DNA of 23,865 nt, taken from assembly GCA_934131695.1 (NCBI GenBank), contig CAKOZV010000017.1, positions 1 through 23,865 of the forward strand, read 5' to 3'. The stretch comes from an uncultured Bacilli bacterium (lineage in GTDB: Bacteria; Bacillota_I; Bacilli_A; RF39; UBA660). The notes under the pieces were generated by a model that saw only the letters and a list, made by a program, of their open reading frames with translations, was not told the origin of the DNA and ran no database searches. Below are positions 14,965 through 21,353 of the stretch, piece after piece. Position 1 is the stretch's first letter. Each line of letters starts with the position of its first letter. Made by a program: the position numbers and the translations under genes.

Positions 14965-15649
14965 TTTATTATTATTTATTGGTAGTATACTAACAAATTA
15001 TAGTTATCTTTATTATATTGGAAGTAGTGATGCTCTACCTCCACCTTTATCTAGGGAGGAAGAAGAAGGCTATTTAGTAAGAGCGGAAGATGGAGATAGT
15101 TTTGCTAAAGATAAGTTAATAGAACATAATCTAAGATTAGTAGTCTTTCTTGCTAAGAAGTATGAAAATACAGGAGTAGACTTAGAAGATTTAGTAAGTA
15201 TTGGTACTATTGGTCTAATAAAAGGAATTAATACTTTTCATCGGGATAAGAATATAAAACTAGCTACTTATGCTTCTCGTTGCATTGATAATGAAATACT
15301 TATGCATCTTAGAAAAATTAAAAAGATGAAAACAGAAGTGTCAATCGATGCTTCCCTTAGTTATGACCAAGATGGTAATGAATTAAGACTTGAAGATATT
15401 TTAGGGACAGAAGCTGATATTGTTACTAAAGGAGTAGAGACAGAAGATGATAAAAAACTGATGATAAATGAAGTGTTAAGACTAGAACCAAGAGATAGGG
15501 ATATTATGATTTTAAGATATGGACTTTTAGGACAAGAAGAGAAAACCCAAAAAGAGGTGGCAGATATGCTAGGAATTAGTCAATCATATATATCAAGAAT
15601 AGAGAAAAAAGTTATTAAACGATTAAGAAGTTTAGTACATTATAGTTAG
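14957..15649 (+). CDS. sigE: RNA polymerase sporulation sigma factor SigE (pro-form)
   Basis: A 230-aa sigma-70-family factor for early mother-cell gene expression. YYIGSSDALPPPLSREEEE (from about 19) is the SigE hallmark. Region 2 follows (NLRLVVFLAKKYENTG, DLVSIGTIGLIKGINTF, LATYASRCIDNEILMHLRK), then a short region 3 and region 4 with helix-turn-helix (EKTQKEVADMLGISQSYISRIEKKVIKRLR). The first 18 or so residues are hydrophobic (ISLLLFIGSIL), forming a pro-sequence shorter than that of Bacillus and suited to membrane attachment near SpoIIGA. AAGGAGG lies 6 bases before the start. sigG, commonly next, is not here. Confidence 0.95.
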   Translation: MISLLLFIGSILTNYSYLYYIGSSDALPPPLSREEEEGYLVRAEDGDSFAKDKLIEHNLRLVVFLAKKYENTGVDLEDLVSIGTIGLIKGINTFHRDKNIKLATYASRCIDNEILMHLRKIKKMKTEVSIDASLSYDQDGNELRLEDILGTEADIVTKGVETEDDKKLMINEVLRLEPRDRDIMILRYGLLGQEEKTQKEVADMLGISQSYISRIEKKVIKRLRSLVHYS

Positions 15650-15660
15650 GAGTTGATAGT

Positions 15661-15762
15661 ATGACAGTAAAAGAATATTTCTTTTCAAAGAAATTAGAAT
15701 GGGAATTTTTATCTAAGTTTGACCATTTTGCTTATCAAAAGTTATATAGAATTAATAAATAA
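15661..15762 (+). CDS. Possible 33-aa peptide after sigE
   Basis: A 33-codon frame starts 11 bp after sigE with a well-placed AGGAG (15648-15652, 8 bases before ATG) and ends in TAA. The peptide is rich in aromatic and basic residues (MTVKEYFFSKKLEWEFLSKF, then DHFAYQKLYRINK), has no membrane span and resembles nothing I know. Position suggests co-expression with the sporulation genes. It may be a real small protein or a remnant of a lost gene. Confidence 0.45.
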   Translation: MTVKEYFFSKKLEWEFLSKFDHFAYQKLYRINK

Positions 15763-15801
15763 TGGTACCCTTTATATTCTAAAAAAATCATTAGTTTTCT
15801 T

Positions 15802-15833
15802 TTGACGAATACTATGTACATGTGATATAGTAT
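15802..15833 (+). promoter_or_regulatory. Promoter with an overlapping operator-like inverted repeat
   Basis: TTGACG (15802-15807), an 18-bp spacer and TATAGT (15826-15831) form a good promoter 28 bp before the transporter gene. ATACTAT (15809-15815) and ATAGTAT (15827-15833) are perfect 7-bp inverted arms 11 bp apart, centred in the spacer and covering the -10. A dimeric repressor bound there would block polymerase. Confidence 0.6.
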
Positions 15834-15858
15834 TTATAGAATAGAAAGGTGAGATGAT

Positions 15859-16449
15859 ATGAAAAAGAATATGACCAAAAAGAGAGTCGTAAAAAAGGAA
15901 GAAGTGGGTTCTTGGGTATATATTTTACTACTAACATCTGTTACTATTTTAGGCTGGGTGCTAGGAAAATTTGATTTTTCTATTGGTAAAACAACATTAA
16001 CAATTGCTGTCTTTGCTTATCCATTTCGTTATTTTATAGCTAATATTATTACTAAAAAATATGGTTATAAAGAAACAATGAATGGTATTAGTTATTCAGC
16101 TTGCTTACTTTTGTTATTTGCCATAGTTGCTAGTTTATTTGGACAACATGATGTAGACTATGTACCGCTTACTGGAGAATTGTTTGGTTATATGTTAAGT
16201 CAAATGATTAACTTATCAATTTATTACTATCTATTAATTAATACTAAAGGTGATAAAATATCATATTTAGGATCATATATTGCAGCTATGTTAACTGATA
16301 CTTTAGTAAGTATGCTTTTTGCTAGTAGATTAGTAATTCTTGCAAGTTTCTGGAGAACTTATTTTGTAACTATTCTTATTCAAGTAATTATTTCTATTTT
16401 CTTAATTTATTTTGATGATAAGAAAATATATAATCCAAGGAAAAAATAG
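15859..16449 (+). CDS. VUT/YhhQ-like integral membrane transporter
   Basis: A 196-aa membrane protein with about six spans. PFRYFIANIITKKYGYKETMNGISY fits the family pattern near the second span, where an N-x-x-x-x-x-YG-x-K-E/A-type stretch is usual. The later AMLTDTLVSMLFA resembles the conserved Asp-bearing span of VUT (YhhQ/QueT-type) proteins, several of which import queuosine precursors. The usual D-I-I-x-E-x-Y-G is partly altered here, so the substrate is open. The ATG has AAAGGTGAG upstream; an ATG 5 bases earlier meets TGA at once. The next gene overlaps its end. The inverted repeat on its promoter suggests substrate-responsive control. Confidence 0.6.
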   Translation: MKKNMTKKRVVKKEEVGSWVYILLLTSVTILGWVLGKFDFSIGKTTLTIAVFAYPFRYFIANIITKKYGYKETMNGISYSACLLLLFAIVASLFGQHDVDYVPLTGELFGYMLSQMINLSIYYYLLINTKGDKISYLGSYIAAMLTDTLVSMLFASRLVILASFWRTYFVTILIQVIISIFLIYFDDKKIYNPRKK

Positions 16450-16807
16450 TTATTTAAAAAAAGTATTAGTTTTAATTATTATCTTAATCGTTATTCTATT
16501 AGTTAGTACTTTAAGAATGGTTAAAGCTAAGAATCTTGAATATTATAGGAAACAAGAAAAGTTGATGAGACTAGCTGCTGTTAATTATTTTAAAAACTAT
16601 CCTTCCTATTTACCGCTTGAAAATGGTGAGTCTAAAAGAGTAGTATTATCCTTTTTAGTTAAAGAAGGGTATATAGAGAAAATAAAGGATATTAATAATA
16701 GAGAATGTGATAGTATGAAAAGTTATGTTAAAGTAGTTAAAAATAGTAAAGATACCTATACTTATTCTTCATATCTTGTTTGTCCTAATTATAAAATGAA
16801 AAAGTAA
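16415..16807 (+). CDS. Single-span membrane protein, pilin-like outer domain
   Basis: About 130 aa. A basic start is followed by one long hydrophobic segment (about 15-34, VLVLIIILIVILLVSTL) and an outward domain of about 90 residues ending YTYSSYLVCPNYK, with cysteines in NRECDS and LVCPNY that could pair. Single-span proteins with a C-terminal Y-x-x-C-x-x-Y hairpin resemble minor pilins or pseudopilins, and PilC and prepilin peptidase genes lie 0.4 kb away. There is no clear prepilin cleavage motif (G-F-x-x-x-E), so this is a suggestion only. It overlaps the transporter by 35 bp. No ribosome site is evident: ATG 16415 or TTG 16412 would be reached by translational coupling. Confidence 0.55.
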   Translation: MIRKYIIQGKNSYLKKVLVLIIILIVILLVSTLRMVKAKNLEYYRKQEKLMRLAAVNYFKNYPSYLPLENGESKRVVLSFLVKEGYIEKIKDINNRECDSMKSYVKVVKNSKDTYTYSSYLVCPNYKMKK

Positions 16808-16837
16808 TCTATAGAAAGAACTGTAGATTACTTTTTT
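16801..16837. terminator. Bidirectional terminator between convergent genes
   Basis: AAAGTAATCTA (16801-16811) pairs perfectly with TAGATTACTTT (16824-16834) and is followed by T. The stop codons of both convergent genes lie inside or at the edge of the stem. Confidence 0.88.
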
Positions 16838-17063
16838 CTTCTTGCTTTTTTACTTCTTCTCTTACTGGTGGTTCATCATCTTTTACGGCATCAGCAATTC
16901 TAAATAGGGTTCTTGCGTTGGTAACTAATGGTTTTACTTGATAGATTATAGGTATAGCTTGGTTAATAACATTAAGTGTTTTTTGGGTGTTATTTAAAAT
17001 ATTACCCCAATTTATTCTTTTTATACCACTATTAAGTTGATAAGGATTCATTTGATTATACAT
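16809..17063 (-). CDS. YqfQ (VrrA)-like small protein
   Basis: An 84-aa protein with a central stretch INWGNILNNTQKTLNVINQAIPIIYQVKPLVTNARTLFRIADAVK. It fits the YqfQ/VrrA family pattern of an N-T-Q-K-x-L helix, a P-x-x-x-Q-V/Y-x-P segment and N-A-x-x-x-F. The tail is a charged, Glu/Lys-rich low-complexity region. YqfQ proteins occur in spore-formers and have been linked to the spore coat, but their role is poorly known. ATG 17063 is chosen because AAGGGTGAT lies just upstream; a GTG within that site gives a slightly longer reading. It shares a terminator with the convergent gene. Confidence 0.55.
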   Translation of the reverse strand: MYNQMNPYQLNSGIKRINWGNILNNTQKTLNVINQAIPIIYQVKPLVTNARTLFRIADAVKDDEPPVREEVKKQEEKSNLQFFL

Positions 17064-17103
17064 TTTTATCACCCTTATTTTAATATATGTTACTTGTTTC
17101 TTC

Positions 17104-17132
17104 TTGTGTCATTTATCAAGTGATGATATAAT
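17104..17132 (+). promoter_or_regulatory. Promoter of the pilC-prepilin peptidase operon
   Basis: TTGTGT (17104-17109), a 17-bp spacer and a perfect TATAAT (17127-17132) lie 27 bp before the PilC-like gene. No competence-type box is evident nearby. Confidence 0.6.
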
Positions 17133-17159
17133 TATTTTAATAGAAAGGGTGTTATTAAT

Positions 17160-18584
17160 ATGGAGAAAGCTATGCAACCATTTATCTTTATATATCATGT
17201 TGTTGCTTATATATTTTCTTTACCAAAGACAATTCTTTCATATTCTTTTAAAGGTGTCGCTTTTGTTTTTTCGCTATTTAATATTAAACCCAAAAAAGAT
17301 GATGATAGTAAAGAAATAGAAGAAGAAGTAAAAAAATTAATGGCTAAAAAAGAAGAAGAAGTCATTAAGGAAGAACCTTTATTTTCTTATAGATATAAAG
17401 CTAAAGGAGTTAATGGAAAAGATTTTTCTGGTACTATGGAAGGTAGTAATATAGATGACGTTAGAGATTTCTTAAAAAATGAAGGTTATGAAGTAATTGA
17501 GATTAATCCTCGTAAGACTTATGATGTTGATATTAATATAGGAGGTAAATTTGGTTCAGCTGAATTATCTTTTACCTTAACCCAATTATCTACTTATTTA
17601 AAAGCTGGTATTTCTTTAATAGATTCAGTAAGAATACTTGAAAAACAAGCAGAGAAACCAGAACATAGAAAAGTTTATCAAAAGATGGTTTATGAATTAT
17701 TAAAGGGAGAAAGTTTATCAGTTGCTATGCAAAAACAACAAGATAAGTTTCCCAAGCTATTAGTTAATATGGTTAAGACCAGTGAATTAACGGGAGACTT
17801 AACTTCAGTTTTAGATGATATGGCTGAGTATTATACTTCAAAGGAAGAAACTAAAAAGACAATGATTTCTGCTATGACTTATCCAGTTATTGTCATAATA
17901 ATAGCTATTTGTGTTGTAGTATTTATCTTAACTTCAATCGTTCCTAAGTTTGTTGATATGTATAGTGCAAATGATGCAGAAATTCCTGCTCTTACTAAAG
18001 CGATAATGAGTATAAGTAATTTTTTAACGCATCACTATATTATATTAATCCTTATAATAGTTGGAATTATTGGTACCTTTATTTTCTTATTTAAACATGT
18101 TCAAGCTTTTCGTAAAAACACACAAATTATAATGATGCATGTACCGGTTTTAAGTAAAATAATTATTTATAATGAGGTTTATAATTTTACTAAGACTTTT
18201 GCTTCACTTTTAAATCATGGTGTCTTTATTACAGATAGTATGGAAATACTTGCTAAGATTACTAATAATGAAGTATATAAAGAATTGATTAATAGAACAA
18301 TTATAAATCTAAATAAGGGTGCTAATATCTCTGATTCCTTTAAAGGATCTTGGGCTTTTCCAGTAGCTGCTTATGAAATGATTGTTACTGGAGAGTCTAC
18401 TGGTCAGTTAGGATTAATGATGGAGAAGGTTGCTAATTATTATCAAACATTACATAAGAATTTGGTTAAACAATTACAGAGTTTGTTAGAGCCAATGATG
18501 ATTGTGTTCTTAGCTGTTATAGTAGGTATTATTCTTTTATCAGTTATGATGCCAATGTTTGATATATATTCAAAGATTCAGTAG
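17160..18584 (+). CDS. pilC: Type II secretion / type IV pilus inner-membrane platform protein (PilC/ComGB-like)
   Basis: A 474-aa T2SS F-family protein, the inner-membrane platform through which the assembly ATPase drives pilin addition. Residues 1-45 are an extra hydrophobic N-terminal segment, then a Lys/Glu-rich linker. An N1-like region (about 75-118, YRYKAKGVNGKDFSGTMEGSN) precedes two T2SSF domains: about 130-255 (LTQLSTYLKAGISLIDSVRIL, ELTGDLTSVLDDMAEYY) and about 335-460 (FTKTFASLLNHGVFITDSMEIL, GESTGQLGLMMEKVANYY). Membrane spans follow the first domain and end the protein (about 238-262, 292-315, 443-468). The prepilin peptidase gene starts 9 bp later. No assembly ATPase gene is in this window. 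Confidence 0.93.
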   Translation: MEKAMQPFIFIYHVVAYIFSLPKTILSYSFKGVAFVFSLFNIKPKKDDDSKEIEEEVKKLMAKKEEEVIKEEPLFSYRYKAKGVNGKDFSGTMEGSNIDDVRDFLKNEGYEVIEINPRKTYDVDINIGGKFGSAELSFTLTQLSTYLKAGISLIDSVRILEKQAEKPEHRKVYQKMVYELLKGESLSVAMQKQQDKFPKLLVNMVKTSELTGDLTSVLDDMAEYYTSKEETKKTMISAMTYPVIVIIIAICVVVFILTSIVPKFVDMYSANDAEIPALTKAIMSISNFLTHHYIILILIIVGIIGTFIFLFKHVQAFRKNTQIIMMHVPVLSKIIIYNEVYNFTKTFASLLNHGVFITDSMEILAKITNNEVYKELINRTIINLNKGANISDSFKGSWAFPVAAYEMIVTGESTGQLGLMMEKVANYYQTLHKNLVKQLQSLLEPMMIVFLAVIVGIILLSVMMPMFDIYSKIQ

Positions 18585-18593
18585 GTGATTTAA

Positions 18594-19364
18594 ATGGAAA
18601 TAGTTTATTTAATATGCTTTTTTCTTTTAGGGCTAGTAATGGGCTCTTTCTTTTGTGTTGTAGGATTAAGACTAGCAAAAGGGGAAAACTTTGTGATGGG
18701 TAGGAGCTATTGCGATAGTTGTCACCATGAGTTGGCTGCTAAAGACTTAGTACCACTCTTTTCATATATATTTTTAAAAGGAAGATGTAGGTATTGTAAG
18801 AGTAAAATCAATCCTTTATCCTTTTTTATAGAGTTATTTACAGGTATTTTGTTTATGATAGCATTTTATTCTTTTTCTTTTAGTATTGATTTATTAATAG
18901 TATTAGCAGCTGTTTCTCTTACAATGATAATATTTGCAAGTGATACAATCTATCTAATTATTCCTGATGAAGTGTTAGCTTTTTTTGCAGTAATATTTAT
19001 AATATTAGATATTTTTAAATTTGGCTTTGTGGGTAGTTTAAAGATGATAGGAGGAGCTTTCTTTCTTTTCCTTATCATGTATGCTTTAATGAAGTTTGGG
19101 GACTTCTTACTAAAGAAAGAAAGTTTAGGTGGAGGGGATGTTAAGTTACTATTTGTAATAGGCTTAGTGTTAGAACCACTTTTAGGTATCGTTAATATCT
19201 TCTTAGGTAGTTTTATTGCTTTACCAGTATCTGTTTTTCTGTATAGAAAGAATAAGGAACATGTTATTCCTTTTGGACCATTTCTTCTAGTAGCTTTTTT
19301 AATAATACTATTTAGTAAGGTAACACAAACTGATATTATTAATTTAATTCTTAATTTAAGCTAG
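18594..19364 (+). CDS. pilD: Prepilin peptidase (A24, PilD/ComC-like)
   Basis: A 256-aa membrane aspartic peptidase that removes the leader of type IV prepilins and may methylate the new N-terminus. The N-terminal cytoplasmic loop has two CxxC pairs (C40, C43, C65, C68) for the zinc-bound methylase-like domain. The catalytic aspartates are D117 (ASDTIYLIIPDE) and D182 in the GGGD motif (SLGGGDVKL). About seven spans follow the usual layout. ATG follows AGGTGAT. It is co-transcribed with pilC and would process pilins encoded elsewhere, or the pilin-like protein at 16415. Confidence 0.95.
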   Translation: MEIVYLICFFLLGLVMGSFFCVVGLRLAKGENFVMGRSYCDSCHHELAAKDLVPLFSYIFLKGRCRYCKSKINPLSFFIELFTGILFMIAFYSFSFSIDLLIVLAAVSLTMIIFASDTIYLIIPDEVLAFFAVIFIILDIFKFGFVGSLKMIGGAFFLFLIMYALMKFGDFLLKKESLGGGDVKLLFVIGLVLEPLLGIVNIFLGSFIALPVSVFLYRKNKEHVIPFGPFLLVAFLIILFSKVTQTDIINLILNLS

Positions 19365-19381
19365 TATATTAATTAAGACTG

Positions 19382-19390
19382 TGTTACAAT
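19382..19390 (+). promoter_or_regulatory. Extended -10 promoter before the 217-aa protein gene
   Basis: TGTTACAAT is a TG-n-TACAAT extended -10 (five of six in the hexamer), 24 bases before the start. An obvious -35 is not seen, which extended -10 promoters tolerate. Confidence 0.42.
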
Positions 19391-19414
19391 AATATACACT
19401 TTAGGAGGAAATTT

Positions 19415-20068
19415 ATGAAAATATCAAATAATTTAAAAGAAGACTCAATTTATTTACAAAAAAAGGATATTTTATATTTAAGAAATGTTTTATCTGTTTC
19501 TTTAGTAGATGATGATAAATTAGAAGAACTTAATTCAAATGATTTTGTTTTAGTAGAAGGAAAAGAAAATGTAAGGCTTATTTCTTCTAGAAATGAAATA
19601 TTAGAATTTAAAGACTTTCTTTCTATGACTAAACGTCAAGCAGAACAGACAATGAATGATGCTGAACAGTTGCTTTATATCATTAAAAAACAAAAAGCAT
19701 CTATTAGTGAGGTATTAAGATACAGTTATAGTTATGAAAGTGCAGTTGATGAATTCCTTGAAAAGGAAAGAGGAACATTATCATTTGATGTACCACTATC
19801 ATTGGATATGCTTAATGATTATTTGTTTTATGATAATGATGGTACTTATTATGTAGCTTCTACTACAATACCTAGTACTTATGAGATAGGAAAAATAGAT
19901 GGTAAAGTTATTGATACAAGTGATTCTAAACTTAAAAAGTTTGTTAATACAGAAATGACTACAGCTACTGATTTAGAAAAAGATTATTCAGCTGAAGAAA
20001 TTTACTTAACTAAAACAAAGGATGTTAGTAGGAAGAAACTTTATTATACAATAAACCGAAAGAAGTGA
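19415..20068 (+). CDS. Unrecognised 217-aa soluble protein upstream of mtaB
   Basis: I do not recognise this protein. It has no signal peptide or membrane span. The N-terminal 80 residues are strand-rich (DILYLRNVLSVSLVDDDKLEELNSNDFVLVEGKENVRLISSRNEI). The middle is helical (DFLSMTKRQAEQTMNDAEQLLYIIKKQKASI), and the C-terminal half is acidic, with a possible second strand-rich unit (DGTYYVASTTIPSTYEIGKID). It has a strong TTTAGGAGG site, its own likely promoter, and a 4-bp gap to mtaB, so it is expressed with mtaB and recD2. It ends in TGA followed directly by TAA. Confidence 0.8.
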   Translation: MKISNNLKEDSIYLQKKDILYLRNVLSVSLVDDDKLEELNSNDFVLVEGKENVRLISSRNEILEFKDFLSMTKRQAEQTMNDAEQLLYIIKKQKASISEVLRYSYSYESAVDEFLEKERGTLSFDVPLSLDMLNDYLFYDNDGTYYVASTTIPSTYEIGKIDGKVIDTSDSKLKKFVNTEMTTATDLEKDYSAEEIYLTKTKDVSRKKLYYTINRKK

Positions 20069-20072
20069 TAAA

Positions 20073-21353
20073 ATGAAGGTTGGTATTTGTACTTTAGGAT
20101 GTAAAGTTAATACTTATGAAAGTGAATATATTGAACAAGAATTAAAGAAAAGTGGCTACCAGATAGCCTCTTTTGATGATCTATGTGATGTTTATATAAT
20201 AAATACTTGTACAGTTACTAATCAAGCAGATGTTAAGAGTAGAAAGATGATACATCGCTTTAGGAAAGCTAATCCTGATGCTTGTATTGTAGCTATGGGA
20301 TGTTTTATTGAAACTAATTTAGAAAATATTGATCCTGATATTGATATTGCTATTGGTAATAGAAGAAAGGGAGAACTTGTTAATTTATTAGATGAATTTT
20401 TTACTAATAAAAGTAAGATAGTGGCTAAAGGAAATGATAAGTCTCACTTTGAAAATATGTACTTAGAAAACTTTGAAGGAAGAACTAGAGCTTTTGTTAA
20501 AGTGCAAGATGGGTGTGAAAACTTTTGCAGTTACTGTATAATTCCTTATGCTAGAGGAAAGTGTTGTTCTAAACCATTAGATACAGTGGTAAGTGAAGTT
20601 AAAACTCTACTTAGTAGGGGTTACCAAGAAATAGTGTTAACTGGTATTCATACTGGTAATTATGGGGTGGATATTAATACTAACTTTGCTACTTTATTAA
20701 GAAACTTAGTTAAGCTAGAAGGTCTTAAAAGACTTAGAATATCTAGTATTGAAGTAACTGAACTAACTGATGAAGTGTTAGAAATTATTAAGGAAAATGA
20801 AAATATTGTAAATCACTTTCATATTCCCTTACAAGCAGGTAGTGATAAAGTTTTAAAACTGATGAATAGAAAATATGATCTTGCATACTTTGAAGATAAA
20901 ATTAATAAATTAAGAAATATAAGAAAAGATGTATCTATTACTACAGATATAATAGTAGGTTTTCCTTTAGAAGAAGAAAGTGATTTTATGGAAACGATTA
21001 ATAATGCTAAGAAGTTTAATTTCTCTAAGATTCATGTTTTCCCTTATTCTGTTAGAACAGGAACAAAAGCAGCTAGTATGAAACAAGTAGATGGTAATAT
21101 CAAAAAAGATAGGGCAAGAAGATTATTAAGAGTCTCTAATGAACTAGCAAAGGCTTATCAAGAAAAGTTTATTGGTAAAGAGGTAGAGGTGCTAATCGAA
21201 AAAGATAATTCTGATGCTTCTTTTGGTCATACTGGTAACTATTTAGCTGTAAAAGTAGCAGGAAGTCATAAACAAAATACGTTTGTTAAGGCAAAAGTTT
21301 TTGCAGTTGATGGGGCAAATTGTCTTGCTAGGGAGGTACAATGTCAGAGATAA
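20073..21353 (+). CDS. mtaB: tRNA t6A37 methylthiotransferase MtaB
   Basis: A 426-aa radical-SAM enzyme that converts t6A at position 37 of ANN-decoding tRNAs to ms2t6A. The N-terminal UPF0004 domain has its three cluster cysteines at C10 (TLGCKVNTYE, the MtaB signature), C46 (NTCTVTN) and C77 (MGC). The radical SAM motif is C148-xxx-C152-xx-C155 (CENFCSYC), followed by IIPYARG. A TRAM-like domain lies at the end (from about 365, IGKEVEVLIEK). The ribosome site is weak (AAGAAGTGAT), consistent with coupling to the gene just upstream. It overlaps recD2 by 13 bp. Confidence 0.95.
   Translation: MKVGICTLGCKVNTYESEYIEQELKKSGYQIASFDDLCDVYIINTCTVTNQADVKSRKMIHRFRKANPDACIVAMGCFIETNLENIDPDIDIAIGNRRKGELVNLLDEFFTNKSKIVAKGNDKSHFENMYLENFEGRTRAFVKVQDGCENFCSYCIIPYARGKCCSKPLDTVVSEVKTLLSRGYQEIVLTGIHTGNYGVDINTNFATLLRNLVKLEGLKRLRISSIEVTELTDEVLEIIKENENIVNHFHIPLQAGSDKVLKLMNRKYDLAYFEDKINKLRNIRKDVSITTDIIVGFPLEEESDFMETINNAKKFNFSKIHVFPYSVRTGTKAASMKQVDGNIKKDRARRLLRVSNELAKAYQEKFIGKEVEVLIEKDNSDASFGHTGNYLAVKVAGSHKQNTFVKAKVFAVDGANCLAREVQCQR

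Noticed and set aside
15763..15801. Terminator after sigE and the 33-aa frame
   Set aside because: There are A-rich and T-rich runs with a CTAA/TTAG pairing of only four bases; too weak to call.
17104..17319. Plus-strand frame overlapping the start of pilC
   Set aside because: It begins upstream of the pilC ribosome site and runs out of frame through a clear T2SS F-family gene; no independent support.
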